NCBI GenBank assembly: GCA_031401815.1 | Contig: JANNRW010000225.1 | Span: 1-20,811 of the forward strand | DNA length: 20,811 nucleotides | Reading direction: 5' to 3' | DNA from: JANNRW01 sp031401815 | GTDB lineage: Bacteria > Desulfobacterota > Desulfuromonadia > Geobacterales > DSM-12255 | Shown here: positions 13,244 to 20,610 of the stretch, piece by piece | Layout: the number at the start of each line of letters is the position of its first letter | Numbering within the stretch: position 1 is the stretch's first letter | Position numbers and translations under genes: made by a program | The notes under the pieces: model-generated | What the model was told of the DNA's origin: nothing | What the model saw: only the letters and a program-made list of their open reading frames with translations | Databases searched by the model: none

Positions 13244-14362
13244 ATGGAATTCATACCTATTGCCAATACTTATGTGGGTCAAGAAGAAGCGGATGCAGTC
13301 TATAACGTTGTACAAAGCGGCTGGATCAGCATGGGCAAGAAGGTGGAAGAATTTGAACGGATGTTCTGCGAGTATACTGGCACCAAGCATGCAGTTGCAT
13401 TCAGTAATGGGTCTATTTCCCTCCAATCTATTCTTGCTGCCCTGGACGTCGGCCCTGGCGATGAAGTTATCGTTCCCTCTCTTACCTACATCTCAAGCGC
13501 TAATGCCGTCTTGTTTCAGAATGCAGAACTTGTACTTTGCGAATCCGATCCCCTGACATTTAATGTTACTGTCGAGGATATCGAACAAAAGATTACTTCC
13601 AGAACCAAGGTAATCATGGCAGTTGATTTGAAGGGGATGCCGGTTGATTATGATGCTCTTATTCAACTGGCAAAGAAAAGAGGTGTTTATCTGATTGCTG
13701 ACAGTGCTGAATCACTAGGCGCAGTTTACAAAGGAAAACGGATCGGAAATCAGGCACCCGTTCATTCCTTTAGCTTCTTTGCCAATAAGAATATTACAAC
13801 CGGTGAAGGTGGTATGGTAACAACTAATGACGACCGAATGGCTGAACTCCTTCGAATTTATCGCAATCAGGGACAAGAGGGGCGTTACAACCATACAAAG
13901 CTTGGGTTTAACGCACGATTGACCGACATGGCCGCAGCCTTCGGAATAGAGCAATTTAAAAGAATTGACTGGCTTATTCAGGAGAAAGAGAAGATAGCTC
14001 GCTACTATTACAATAATCTTAAGCACGAACTGATAAGGCTTCCAGTTTTACCGGATTTTGTAGACCAGCACTCATGGTACATGTTCAGTATTTCTCTAGA
14101 TAAGAGCATCAATAGGGATAAATTTATTGCCAAGCTGAAGGATCATAATATCGATACACGGTTAAGTTTCCCTCCAGTACATATACAGGATTATTATATT
14201 AATAGATTTGGTTACAAACCTGAAGACTATCCAAAGGCTTATGAGGCATTCTGTCAGTTTGTCGACATCCCTTGTTGGATAGGACTGCGGGAAGAACAGT
14301 TAGAGTATATTTGCTCTCGCATGGTTTATAGTCTAGAGGACTGTAAACAGATTGTTAATTGA
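13244..14362 (+). CDS. DegT/DnrJ/EryC1 sugar aminotransferase
   Basis: ATG at 13244 has AAGGGG six bases upstream; the ATG at 13226 lacks a site and overlaps the preceding gene. The 372-residue PLP enzyme has the family landmarks: GTKHAVAFSNGSISL (46-60), DEVIVPSLTYISSANAV (73-89), D153 in LIADSAESLGA (pyridoxal nitrogen contact), and the Schiff-base Lys182 in SFFANKNITTGEGGM. These enzymes transfer an amino group from Glu to a keto group on an NDP-sugar. The neighbouring SDR and dehydrogenase genes fit an amino-uronic acid or deoxyamino sugar pathway. The ring position and stereochemistry cannot be read from sequence. Confidence 0.92.
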   Translation: MEFIPIANTYVGQEEADAVYNVVQSGWISMGKKVEEFERMFCEYTGTKHAVAFSNGSISLQSILAALDVGPGDEVIVPSLTYISSANAVLFQNAELVLCESDPLTFNVTVEDIEQKITSRTKVIMAVDLKGMPVDYDALIQLAKKRGVYLIADSAESLGAVYKGKRIGNQAPVHSFSFFANKNITTGEGGMVTTNDDRMAELLRIYRNQGQEGRYNHTKLGFNARLTDMAAAFGIEQFKRIDWLIQEKEKIARYYYNNLKHELIRLPVLPDFVDQHSWYMFSISLDKSINRDKFIAKLKDHNIDTRLSFPPVHIQDYYINRFGYKPEDYPKAYEAFCQFVDIPCWIGLREEQLEYICSRMVYSLEDCKQIVN

Positions 14363-14382
14363 GCGAATGAGAAGAGGACTAA

Positions 14383-14850
14383 ATGAATATTTGTACTATT
14401 GAAGTGATCAAGTTGCGTAGTGGATATGAAGAATTGTTGTCAGATTTTTTTAGCAAGATAAATAATTCCGAATACATTGAAGCTTTCAGTCCACATCCTT
14501 TTGACCGTGAAAATGCATGCAAAATTTGTAGTTATGAAGGACAAGATCTTTATTATGCATTGATATTAGAATCGAGAACAATAATCGGTTATTTTATGCT
14601 GAGAGGCTGGGACGAAGGTTATGAAATTCCATCAATAGGTCTGGGATTGTTGCCAGAATATCAAGGATACGGATTAGGCAGGTTAATTATGAACTATCTT
14701 GAATCAACTGCGAGATTAAATAACAGTAAACAAACAATGCTTAAAGTGATTAAAAAAAACTTGGTTGCAATTAATTTATATGAGTCTCAAGGATATATTT
14801 TCCAGGAGCACAACGAAAAATACTTAATTGGGTACAAATATTTTAAGTGA
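14383..14850 (+). CDS. GNAT N-acetyltransferase
   Basis: A 155-residue protein with the GNAT acetyl-CoA signature: LGLLPEYQGYGLGRLIM (87-103), containing the QGYGLG pyrophosphate loop, followed by the typical helix and the NLVAINLYESQGY strand near 126-138. AAGAGG lies upstream and the gene starts 20 bp after the aminotransferase, so it belongs to the same operon. Its likely role is N-acylation of the amino sugar made by the preceding aminotransferase. It ends the operon before the insertion sequence. A ribosomal-protein acetyltransferase function is less likely from context but not excluded. Confidence 0.85.
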   Translation: MNICTIEVIKLRSGYEELLSDFFSKINNSEYIEAFSPHPFDRENACKICSYEGQDLYYALILESRTIIGYFMLRGWDEGYEIPSIGLGLLPEYQGYGLGRLIMNYLESTARLNNSKQTMLKVIKKNLVAINLYESQGYIFQEHNEKYLIGYKYFK

Positions 14851-14959
14851 TACTATGCGGTAACCTCCTTCCTCGTTACTCCAACCCATAAATAAACCGC
14901 AATTATCTGGAGTATAGATACAAACAGCGCATGGTATTTAGACATCGAAGTTGATTTAA
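14851..14959. other. Short intergenic tail before the insertion sequence
   Basis: No gene or clear terminator; the weak dyad GTAAC-GTTAC near 14860-14880 has no T-run. It ends in TTTAA (14955-14959), one copy of the IS target duplication. Confidence 0.6.
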
Positions 14960-15182
14960 CCCGAATCCGCAAACCTCTGTAGGATATAATCATGCGGGGT
15001 GATTTCGGGGTGTTTTTTTGAATTTACCTCACTCATTACGAGGAGCAATTACCGTTTTTCGCTAAATCACAAAAAGTGACACGCTATTTTCCTCTTCAGG
15101 CGGTGTTTTTGCCTGATTGAAGACGAACTGCACCCTTGTTCTTGCTTTTCTGTTCTTTGACAATCTCATTTTCAGCTTTCCT

Positions 15183-16550
15183 TTAGTCGGTTACCGGCTG
15201 AAGCCTGCCGATTCTGGCCTGTATCCTGTCGGGACGAAGCTTTTCCAGCCACCAGCCGTTGACCTTGAGCAGACTCTTGCGGGCATGATTGACTACTATT
15301 GCCGCACTACGCAACAGATAATCCTGAATGGTTTTGATCCGTCTCCGCACTGGTGTTGCCTGGCGATCCACCTCTTCTTCACCAGCTTCATCCCGCCACT
15401 GCTGACCCAGCAGAATCAGCAGATTGTAGGCCATGGTTCCCAATGTGAGGAATACTTCGTTGACGCTGAAGGTCTGTGAGGGAAGCCGCTCCAGATCCAG
15501 ATCGTGCTTGAGCTCCTTGTTCGCCTCCTCTGCTGCTCCACGTCCCCGATAGAGTTCGAATGCACGTTGCGATGTGACCTCTTTGGGTAGATTGGTGGCC
15601 AGTATGTGGTAGCGGACATCATTGAGCAACAGGGGCTCTCCCTTTTCATCTACGGACTTGATCTGTACACAAAAGACAAACCGGCGAGGGGTCTTCCAAC
15701 CGGCTGGAGTGTACTCGAACTCCCCGTAGAACTCTCCGCCGAAGTCAGTGACCTTGAGGGTCATAACATCGACATCGAGATTCTCGTTTACCACCCGGTC
15801 CAACGCTCCACTGGTTCTGGCCTTGACCAGGTAGTACGCTCCGGCATCTTCGCTGGCCTGGACAGCCTTGATGCTGTAAAGCCCGGCATCGTAGCGAAAG
15901 AGGAGCTTACTCCGATCTATCTTCTCGGGGAGCAGTTCTGTAGTTTCCCTGATGAATTCGTCAATCCGTTCAACAGCTTTCTCTCGTCCTGGCAACAGCC
16001 AGTGATTGATGCAGAACCGCTCACGACCGACAACAGCAAATACGGGGGTATAGCAGAGCTTGCCGTTGTACGTGGTTTGGACACCTTCCCGTTTGGGAGC
16101 AAACTGCTCGAAGATGCTCGGATCAATATCACAGGGGATGTAACCTTCAGCTCCCGGTTCAGCAGTGATGGTCGCCTAGGAAACGATCTTTGCCCCAACC
16201 CGCTTGAGACCGACTATCTGTTCTTTCCCATATTTTTCAAGGTGCATGGCAACAGCCCGCTCCTTGGGGAGTTTGCCGAAACCAAGCGACTTCTTTAGTA
16301 GCTTCTCTTCCCGTGCCAACCAGGCAAGATCAGTATAGCTGGTCCGGCGCAGGGCGATGTTGAGTAAAAGCGGGAGCAGATGTTCTTCTTCCCGGAAGCC
16401 GTAGTCGATCTTCTTTACCCGCACCTCGCTTCTTATGGCTCGAATCAGATCGAGACGGCGAATAAGGGCGGTTAGTAGTTCCAATCCTGCCACAGATGTG
16501 AGAGTTTGGCGGGCTGCTGCAAACTGAAAACCGAGATTGTCTTTCACCAT
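15183..16550 (-). pseudogene. IS1380-family transposase, interrupted by an amber codon
   Basis: Read on the minus strand from ATG at 16550 (AAGGAG at 16565-16560; the in-frame GTG at 16568 lacks a site), the frame runs to a TAG at 16178-16176 and continues in the same frame to TAA at 15183. Total length is about 455 codons, normal for this family. The catalytic regions are all after the stop: CDIDPSIF (first Asp), LLFRYDAGLYS (second Asp) and GRGAAEEANKELKHDL (Glu), as in DDE transposases of IS1380. The N-terminal part, EEHLLPLLLNIALRRTSYTDLAWL, is intact. Only a single-codon change (for example CAG to TAG) separates it from a complete enzyme, so inactivation is recent, or the stop is suppressed. 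Confidence 0.85.
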
Positions 16551-16584
16551 TCGGGTGAGCTCCTTCACTGCAATTATGTGAAGG

Positions 16585-16614
16585 ATTATAGCATGTTACA
16601 CTGCATTAGCCCAA
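16585..16614 (-). promoter_or_regulatory. Predicted transposase promoter
   Basis: On the minus strand TTGGGC (16614-16609) and a perfect TATAAT (16590-16585) are separated by 18 bp, just inside the right terminal repeat and about 35 bp before the transposase start. The placement is usual for insertion sequences. Confidence 0.5.
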
Positions 16615-16679
16615 TACTTTTGCGGATTGGGGTTTAATGGCCTAAAAAATTAAGCCCAATACAGTAAGGTACTTTGATT

Positions 16680-17312
16680 ATGCTGCTTTCCAGAAAACAC
16701 AATTTCATATTCATACATATTTATAAGAATGCCGGTTCCAGCATTACCAGTGCATTATTTCCTTTTGCTGCCGGAGAGCATCAACTCAAGGCAAACGAGT
16801 ATTTGAAGAAGATAAATATCAATTATTTTGAACCTCAGCCATTTCACATACACATTAAAGCGTCTGCGCTTGCTGAAAAAATAGGTAGAAAGGCGTTTAA
16901 TAAATTTTTTACCTTTGCGATAGTCCGTAATCCATGGGATTGGCAGGTCTCACTCTACACTTTCATGCTTCGCTACAAGGAGCACCATCAACATGAGTTA
17001 GTTAAAAGTTTTCGTGACTTTAATGAATATATCAGGTGGCGATGTGCAGAAGAAGTCAGGTTTCAGAAGGATTTTATAGTAGATGAAGATGGGAAGATAA
17101 TGATTGATTTCGTCGGCAGGTTTGAGAATCTGAATGCCGACTTCAAGCAAATCTGCTCAAGAATTGGCATTTCTGTGGATTTGCCAAAAATAAATGTTTC
17201 GAATGAGATGCCTTATCAATCATTTTATGATGAAGAGTCGATAGCGCTTGTTCGGGAGGCATTCAAACCTGACATTGAACTGTTTAACTACAACTTTGAA
17301 CCGCTTCCATGA
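16680..17312 (+). CDS. Sulfotransferase (carbohydrate-type, Sulfotransfer_2-like)
   Basis: A 210-residue protein from ATG 16680 (an in-frame TTG at 16674 is the alternative; AAGG at 16666-16669). The 5'-phosphosulfate-binding loop is HIYKNAGSSI (13-22) and the 3'-phosphate-binding segment is IVRNPWDW (81-88), the two PAPS-binding signatures of the family. DFVGRFENLNADFKQIC (about 142-158) is the typical downstream helix. The enzyme would transfer sulfate from PAPS to a sugar hydroxyl, decorating the surface polysaccharide. The gene begins 48 bp after the IS right end, so its original upstream connection has been cut. It is shorter than most carbohydrate sulfotransferases but both sites are complete. 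Confidence 0.85.
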   Translation: MLLSRKHNFIFIHIYKNAGSSITSALFPFAAGEHQLKANEYLKKININYFEPQPFHIHIKASALAEKIGRKAFNKFFTFAIVRNPWDWQVSLYTFMLRYKEHHQHELVKSFRDFNEYIRWRCAEEVRFQKDFIVDEDGKIMIDFVGRFENLNADFKQICSRIGISVDLPKINVSNEMPYQSFYDEESIALVREAFKPDIELFNYNFEPLP

Positions 17313-17333
17313 AAGGATAGGGTTTATTAAGCA

Positions 17334-18698
17334 ATGATTATCGGTTTTGACCTTACCTGGATTTCCAAAGAGAACCAATATGGTGGTGTTTTCCAGTGTG
17401 CAATTCGGCTTGTACAGGCTTTAACCAATTACTCTGATAACCGGGTTATCGCCATAGTCAATGTCGATTGTGAACCTCTTTTTGATCATTTGTCTGAAGC
17501 TGCCAATTTCCGCCAAGTGACTCTCTCATCTTTTTCGTCGTTAAGTTCTATCATTGAACAGGAAAGGATAGAAGTAATCCACACCCCCTTGCAGATCTTT
17601 CCAAACATTACCCTGTCTGTCCCTATGATTAGCACCCTGCACGATCTTCAGCCATTCCATTTGCCCGAATTTTTTACACCTGAGGAGATCGAATTCCGAA
17701 ACATATTTTACCGCAAGGCTGCTGAATTCGGCGAACGTGTGATTGTCAGCTTTCAGCATGTTAAGGAGGACATAGTCAGATTCTACAATATATCAGCTGA
17801 GAAAATTGACGTGTGTACCATGGGAATGCCTGAATTATTGCCAGCAACTTCAGGACAATTTGAAGTAATAAAGCAAAAGTATAATCTGCCGGAGAAGTAC
17901 CTTTTCTATTCGGCTAATACCTGGCGGCATAAAAATCATATCGGATTGATTCGAGGGGTTAAGCTTCTTCATGATAAGTATGGGATTAAAATTCCATTGA
18001 TCTGTACAGGATTCAAGTATCCGGACTACTTTCCTCAGATTGAGACTGCGATCAGTGATTTAGGGTTGACAGATTCGGTACGTTTCCTGGGCTATCTGCC
18101 AGAGGAAGAGATGCCGATAATTCTCTCTGGTGCAACACTTGCGGTAATTCCAACTCTTTATGAAGCGGGTAGCTATCCTCTCATGGAGGCTATGGTGCAG
18201 GGTGTTCCGGTAATCTGTTCATCTACTACCTCGCTTCCGGATACGATTGGTGATTTGCGATTTGTGTTCGATCCGAACTCTCCTGATGAGATGGCGGAAA
18301 AGATGGCGCTATTGCTATCTGATGAGCAGCTTCGCATGGAGAATATTGCCAATTCCGATGCAAAGGTGCAGGAAGCTAGCTGGGTTCGAGGAATAAAGAA
18401 GTTTGAAGAATCCTACTGCCGTGCGATTGAAGGATTTGCAGAGAAGAAAGAATCCCGTTTTTTTTATGACTGGACTGGAAATTATGAGTTTATGGTGAAT
18501 AAGAAGCTAGAACCTCTGCTTAATGAAATTACGCATCTTCACGCACAAGTTGCTAATCTTGAGTTGGAAAGAGCCAGTTACAATGAAATTGCTTCTGGAT
18601 TTACCAATTTGAAATCAGCCATTTATTCTTCCCTCTCCTGGCGCATTACCAAACCCCTCCGAATTTTGGGTGACTGGGTACGCCGATGCCTGAAATAA
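17334..18698 (+). CDS. Glycosyltransferase, GT4 family, with coiled-coil and SLSWRIT tail
   Basis: A 454-residue GT-B glycosyltransferase. The N-terminal domain opens GFDLTWISKENQYGGVFQCAIRL (4-26). The C-terminal nucleotide-sugar domain has YFYSANTWRHKNHIGL-like residues near 190-205 and the EX7E element in TLYEAGSYPLMEAMVQGVPV (about 275-295), typical of GT4 mannosyl/glucosyl transferases. Beyond the catalytic core, residues about 385-425 are coiled-coil-like (LLNEITHLHAQVANLELER), and the protein ends SSLSWRITKPLRILGDWVRRCLK. The same tail occurs in the next gene. The gene follows the sulfotransferase by 21 bp and overlaps the next by 13 bp. Donor and acceptor are unknown. Confidence 0.9.
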   Translation: MIIGFDLTWISKENQYGGVFQCAIRLVQALTNYSDNRVIAIVNVDCEPLFDHLSEAANFRQVTLSSFSSLSSIIEQERIEVIHTPLQIFPNITLSVPMISTLHDLQPFHLPEFFTPEEIEFRNIFYRKAAEFGERVIVSFQHVKEDIVRFYNISAEKIDVCTMGMPELLPATSGQFEVIKQKYNLPEKYLFYSANTWRHKNHIGLIRGVKLLHDKYGIKIPLICTGFKYPDYFPQIETAISDLGLTDSVRFLGYLPEEEMPIILSGATLAVIPTLYEAGSYPLMEAMVQGVPVICSSTTSLPDTIGDLRFVFDPNSPDEMAEKMALLLSDEQLRMENIANSDAKVQEASWVRGIKKFEESYCRAIEGFAEKKESRFFYDWTGNYEFMVNKKLEPLLNEITHLHAQVANLELERASYNEIASGFTNLKSAIYSSLSWRITKPLRILGDWVRRCLK

Positions 18699-19666
18699 CC
18701 ATTGCAACCAGCATTATCCCCAGAAACTTCCCTCTCCAGCGCTCTGCCATGGATAGCTGGCTAAGCCTTGGATTCAGGGTCATCTCCCTTAACTCTGCTG
18801 AGGAAGCAGAAGTAATCACCAGGAATTTTCCTGATATCCCGGTAAAAATCGTAACCAGAACCGCTGTAGCCACGAGCGGAAGACCATTTGTCTTTTTTGA
18901 CGATGTCTGTTCTGCGCTCTCCGGAGAGTGTTCGGAAGTATGCGGGATTGTGAATTCGGACATATTCCTGAAAGCTGATTCCGGGTTTGTGAATTTTGTT
19001 GCTGAAACAGTCGGAGACGGGTTCCTCTTTGGTTCCAGGATTGATGTTGACTCGATGGAAAATCTTGATGGTGAAAAGTTTATCTACGGGTTTGATTTCT
19101 TCTTTTTCAACAGGCGGATTGTTGAGTGCTTTCCATTGTCCGGTTTTTGTCTCGGGGTTCCCTGGTGGGATTACTGGGCACCTTTTGTGCCTCTTGCAAG
19201 GGGGGTGCAATGCCGTGAGCTGCTTTCACCGGTTGCATTCCATGTAAGGCATGAAACCAACTGGAGTGGGGATCTGTTCTGTGATTACGGGATGATGTAC
19301 GCCAGGCAGGTTTTAGATTTTATTAAAGATACTGATGTTGTCTGCAATATTACTGATTCCAGCTCTCCGGCAGAGCTTACAGTTTTCAGTTTTGATATTC
19401 TTCAGTACATTCTGAAAAATTCGGGCAAAGTCGTTTATCCGTCTAAAAATGAAGGGGATGGGCTGATAGAAGTCGGACGTTCGCAATATCTGGCAATGCG
19501 AGAGCAGGCTATTACGCATCACAGGAGAGTATGGGAGTTGAACGAGCAGATCCGTTTGGCAGGCAGCTTGTCAGATCCGTGCAGCTCAGAGATTGATCGG
19601 CTTCGCTCCTCGCTCTCCTGGCGTATTACCGGGCCTTTGAGGTGGATAGGGGGTAAAATCAGGTAG
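18686..19666 (+). CDS. Glycosyltransferase-like protein with SLSWRIT tail
   Basis: A 326-residue protein starting at ATG 18686, overlapping the GT4 gene by 13 bp in another frame. The N-terminal part (IPRNFPLQRSAMDSWLSLGFRVISLNS, 11-37) and VNSDIFL (89-95) resemble GT-A nucleotide-diphospho-sugar transferases, with NSDIF in place of a DXD motif; residues 138-185 include an unusually aromatic stretch (FDFFFFNRR, VPWWDYWAPF). After about residue 280 the chain is helical and hydrophilic and ends SSLSWRITGPLRWIGGKIR, shared with the preceding protein. I assign glycosyltransferase activity with moderate confidence; no closer family is clear by eye. It ends the sulfotransferase gene cluster. Confidence 0.7.
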   Translation: MPEITIATSIIPRNFPLQRSAMDSWLSLGFRVISLNSAEEAEVITRNFPDIPVKIVTRTAVATSGRPFVFFDDVCSALSGECSEVCGIVNSDIFLKADSGFVNFVAETVGDGFLFGSRIDVDSMENLDGEKFIYGFDFFFFNRRIVECFPLSGFCLGVPWWDYWAPFVPLARGVQCRELLSPVAFHVRHETNWSGDLFCDYGMMYARQVLDFIKDTDVVCNITDSSSPAELTVFSFDILQYILKNSGKVVYPSKNEGDGLIEVGRSQYLAMREQAITHHRRVWELNEQIRLAGSLSDPCSSEIDRLRSSLSWRITGPLRWIGGKIR

Positions 19667-19887
19667 AGGTTAAGGTAGAGGTAGAGGAAAGGCAATTATG
19701 AATTATGAATTATGGATTATAAATTAACGGCGGAGAGGCAGGCTCTTGGCGCAGGGCTCGGGGCTGAGGGCTCGGGGGAAAGCAGGAAGATTCGGGCTCA
19801 GGGCTCTGGGGGAAAGCGTGAAGGCGGGGAGGCAGTTTTGAGTTTTGTAAAAGGTGCAAGGCGTGAAGCGACTGCGGAGCCTGGTAG
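19667..19887. repeat. Low-complexity region between glycosyltransferase and toxin
   Basis: GGTAGAGGT-type runs (19661-19690), AATTATGAATTATGAATTATGG (19695-19715) and GC-rich GGGCTCAGGGCTCGGGG-type units (19750-19830) follow one another. The last type recurs at the window end (20775-20811), also just after a SLSWRIT coding stretch. No gene is supported. Confidence 0.6.
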
Positions 19888-20328
19888 TTACAGCATTTCA
19901 TCGAGAAGAATTGTTTTTATCTCTTTGACTTGTTTCAGCGCATGATCGTTGGTTATAAAATAGTCTGCCTTTAGGGCGATAGCTGCGGCAAGTTGAATAG
20001 AATCAGGCGTCCTGATATTGTACAGAGCTCTCAGCCCGGCCGCTTGTATGGATATTTCATGGGTGATTTCTATAGCCAGAAGCCCGTTTGCAGAAAGCAG
20101 GATAGTCTTGTATTTTTCGGCAAGTTTCTTGTCGCCATCCCGGAGTGGTTTTACAAGCACTTCCAAAAGGGTTACCGTGGAGGTCACCCCTTTTGCTGAT
20201 CTTGAATCTATCAGGGAGATGATGGTTTTTAAGAGCTCATTGTAGCGGGGATTTTTCTCGATGAAGTAGATAATGGGTGCAGTATCAAGGAAGAGAGTTT
20301 TATTTTTGAATCTTCTGCTTAACTCCAT
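19888..20328 (-). CDS. vapC: PIN-domain toxin (VapC-like)
   Basis: A 146-residue PIN protein on the minus strand. The acidic residues are D15 in LFLDTAPIIYFIE, E56 in TLLEVLVKPL, D109 in RTPDSIQLAAAI and D128 in FITNDHAL, the complete four-residue metal site of VapC ribonucleases. Its start overlaps the antitoxin stop by 10 bp. It belongs to a different PIN subgroup from the 886-1284 toxin, as judged by the RTPDSIQLAAA signature. It appears intact. Growth arrest by RNA cleavage is expected when antitoxin is depleted; the target is not visible. Confidence 0.92.
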   Translation of the reverse strand: MELSRRFKNKTLFLDTAPIIYFIEKNPRYNELLKTIISLIDSRSAKGVTSTVTLLEVLVKPLRDGDKKLAEKYKTILLSANGLLAIEITHEISIQAAGLRALYNIRTPDSIQLAAAIALKADYFITNDHALKQVKEIKTILLDEML

Positions 20329-20552
20329 GAATCTCGCTCCGCATTTACATAGTCAGCCGCTGAAATGTTTTTCCACGTCTCTGCTCCGAGCCCTTCGAGT
20401 TCAAGAAGGCTGTGAGTTCTTTCTTTTGAGCAAACGGCTCTTTTTATCATTAATGACAGTGCCTCAAGCATATTAAGCTGTTCCTCGGTTTCCAGCAATG
20501 GAAGCGATGCAATCATTTCATTGTAAGATACCCGTGCTCTGTGTGATGCCAT
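20319..20552 (-). CDS. vapB: Antitoxin of the PIN toxin pair
   Basis: A 77-residue protein encoded just before the PIN toxin. The N-terminal half is helical (SYNEMIASLPLLETEEQLNMLEALSLMIKR, 9-38). The C-terminal half carries the phrase LLELEGLGAETWKNISAADYVNAERDSWS (49-77), which I recognise from many antitoxins paired with PIN toxins; the conserved GLG...W....Y...ER.SW pattern is probably the toxin-binding element. GAGGTG lies upstream of the ATG at 20552. The 10-bp overlap with the toxin implies translational coupling. It is unlike the 620-889 and 2452-2709 antitoxins in sequence. Confidence 0.85.
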   Translation of the reverse strand: MASHRARVSYNEMIASLPLLETEEQLNMLEALSLMIKRAVCSKERTHSLLELEGLGAETWKNISAADYVNAERDSWS

Positions 20553-20565
20553 GGTACACCTCGCT

Positions 20566-20587
20566 GGTAATTTGACGTAACTTTACC
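20566..20587. promoter_or_regulatory. Imperfect palindrome upstream of the antitoxin gene
   Basis: A 22-bp dyad with outer arms GGTAA (20566-20570) and TTACC (20583-20587) is centred on ACGT; 16 of 22 positions are self-complementary. It lies immediately upstream of the antitoxin ribosome-binding site and is a candidate autorepression operator. A -10/-35 pair on the minus strand was not convincing. Confidence 0.4.
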
Positions 20588-20610
20588 GTATAATTGTATC
20601 CTGGGCAAGA

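Larger units (their letters stand above)
14960..16632 (-). mobile_element. IS1380-family insertion sequence (1673 bp)
   Basis: The left terminal repeat is CCCGAATCCGCAAA (14960-14973) and the right, read in reverse complement from 16632, is CCCCAATCCGCAAA (13 of 14 match). Both ends are flanked by TTTAA (14955-14959 and 16633-16637), a 5-bp direct target duplication that shows clean transposition. The length and single transposase gene fit IS1380. The left 220 bp (14974-15182) are non-coding and include a weak TCAGGC-GCCTGA dyad. The transposase is on the minus strand and carries an internal stop. It sits between the acetyltransferase and sulfotransferase genes and does not break a reading frame. 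Confidence 0.9.

Noticed and set aside
14855..14900. Terminator after the acetyltransferase gene
   Set aside because: Only short dyads (GTAAC/GTTAC, TGCGGT/ACCGCA) with long loops and no T-run.
15606..16298. Plus-strand reading frame of 230 codons within the insertion sequence
   Set aside because: It lies opposite the transposase, whose minus-strand translation shows DDE motifs; no family features on the plus strand.
19712..19945. Small plus-strand reading frame in the low-complexity region
   Set aside because: It encodes Gly/Arg/Glu-rich repeats from simple-sequence DNA and overlaps the PIN toxin end; no ribosome-binding site.
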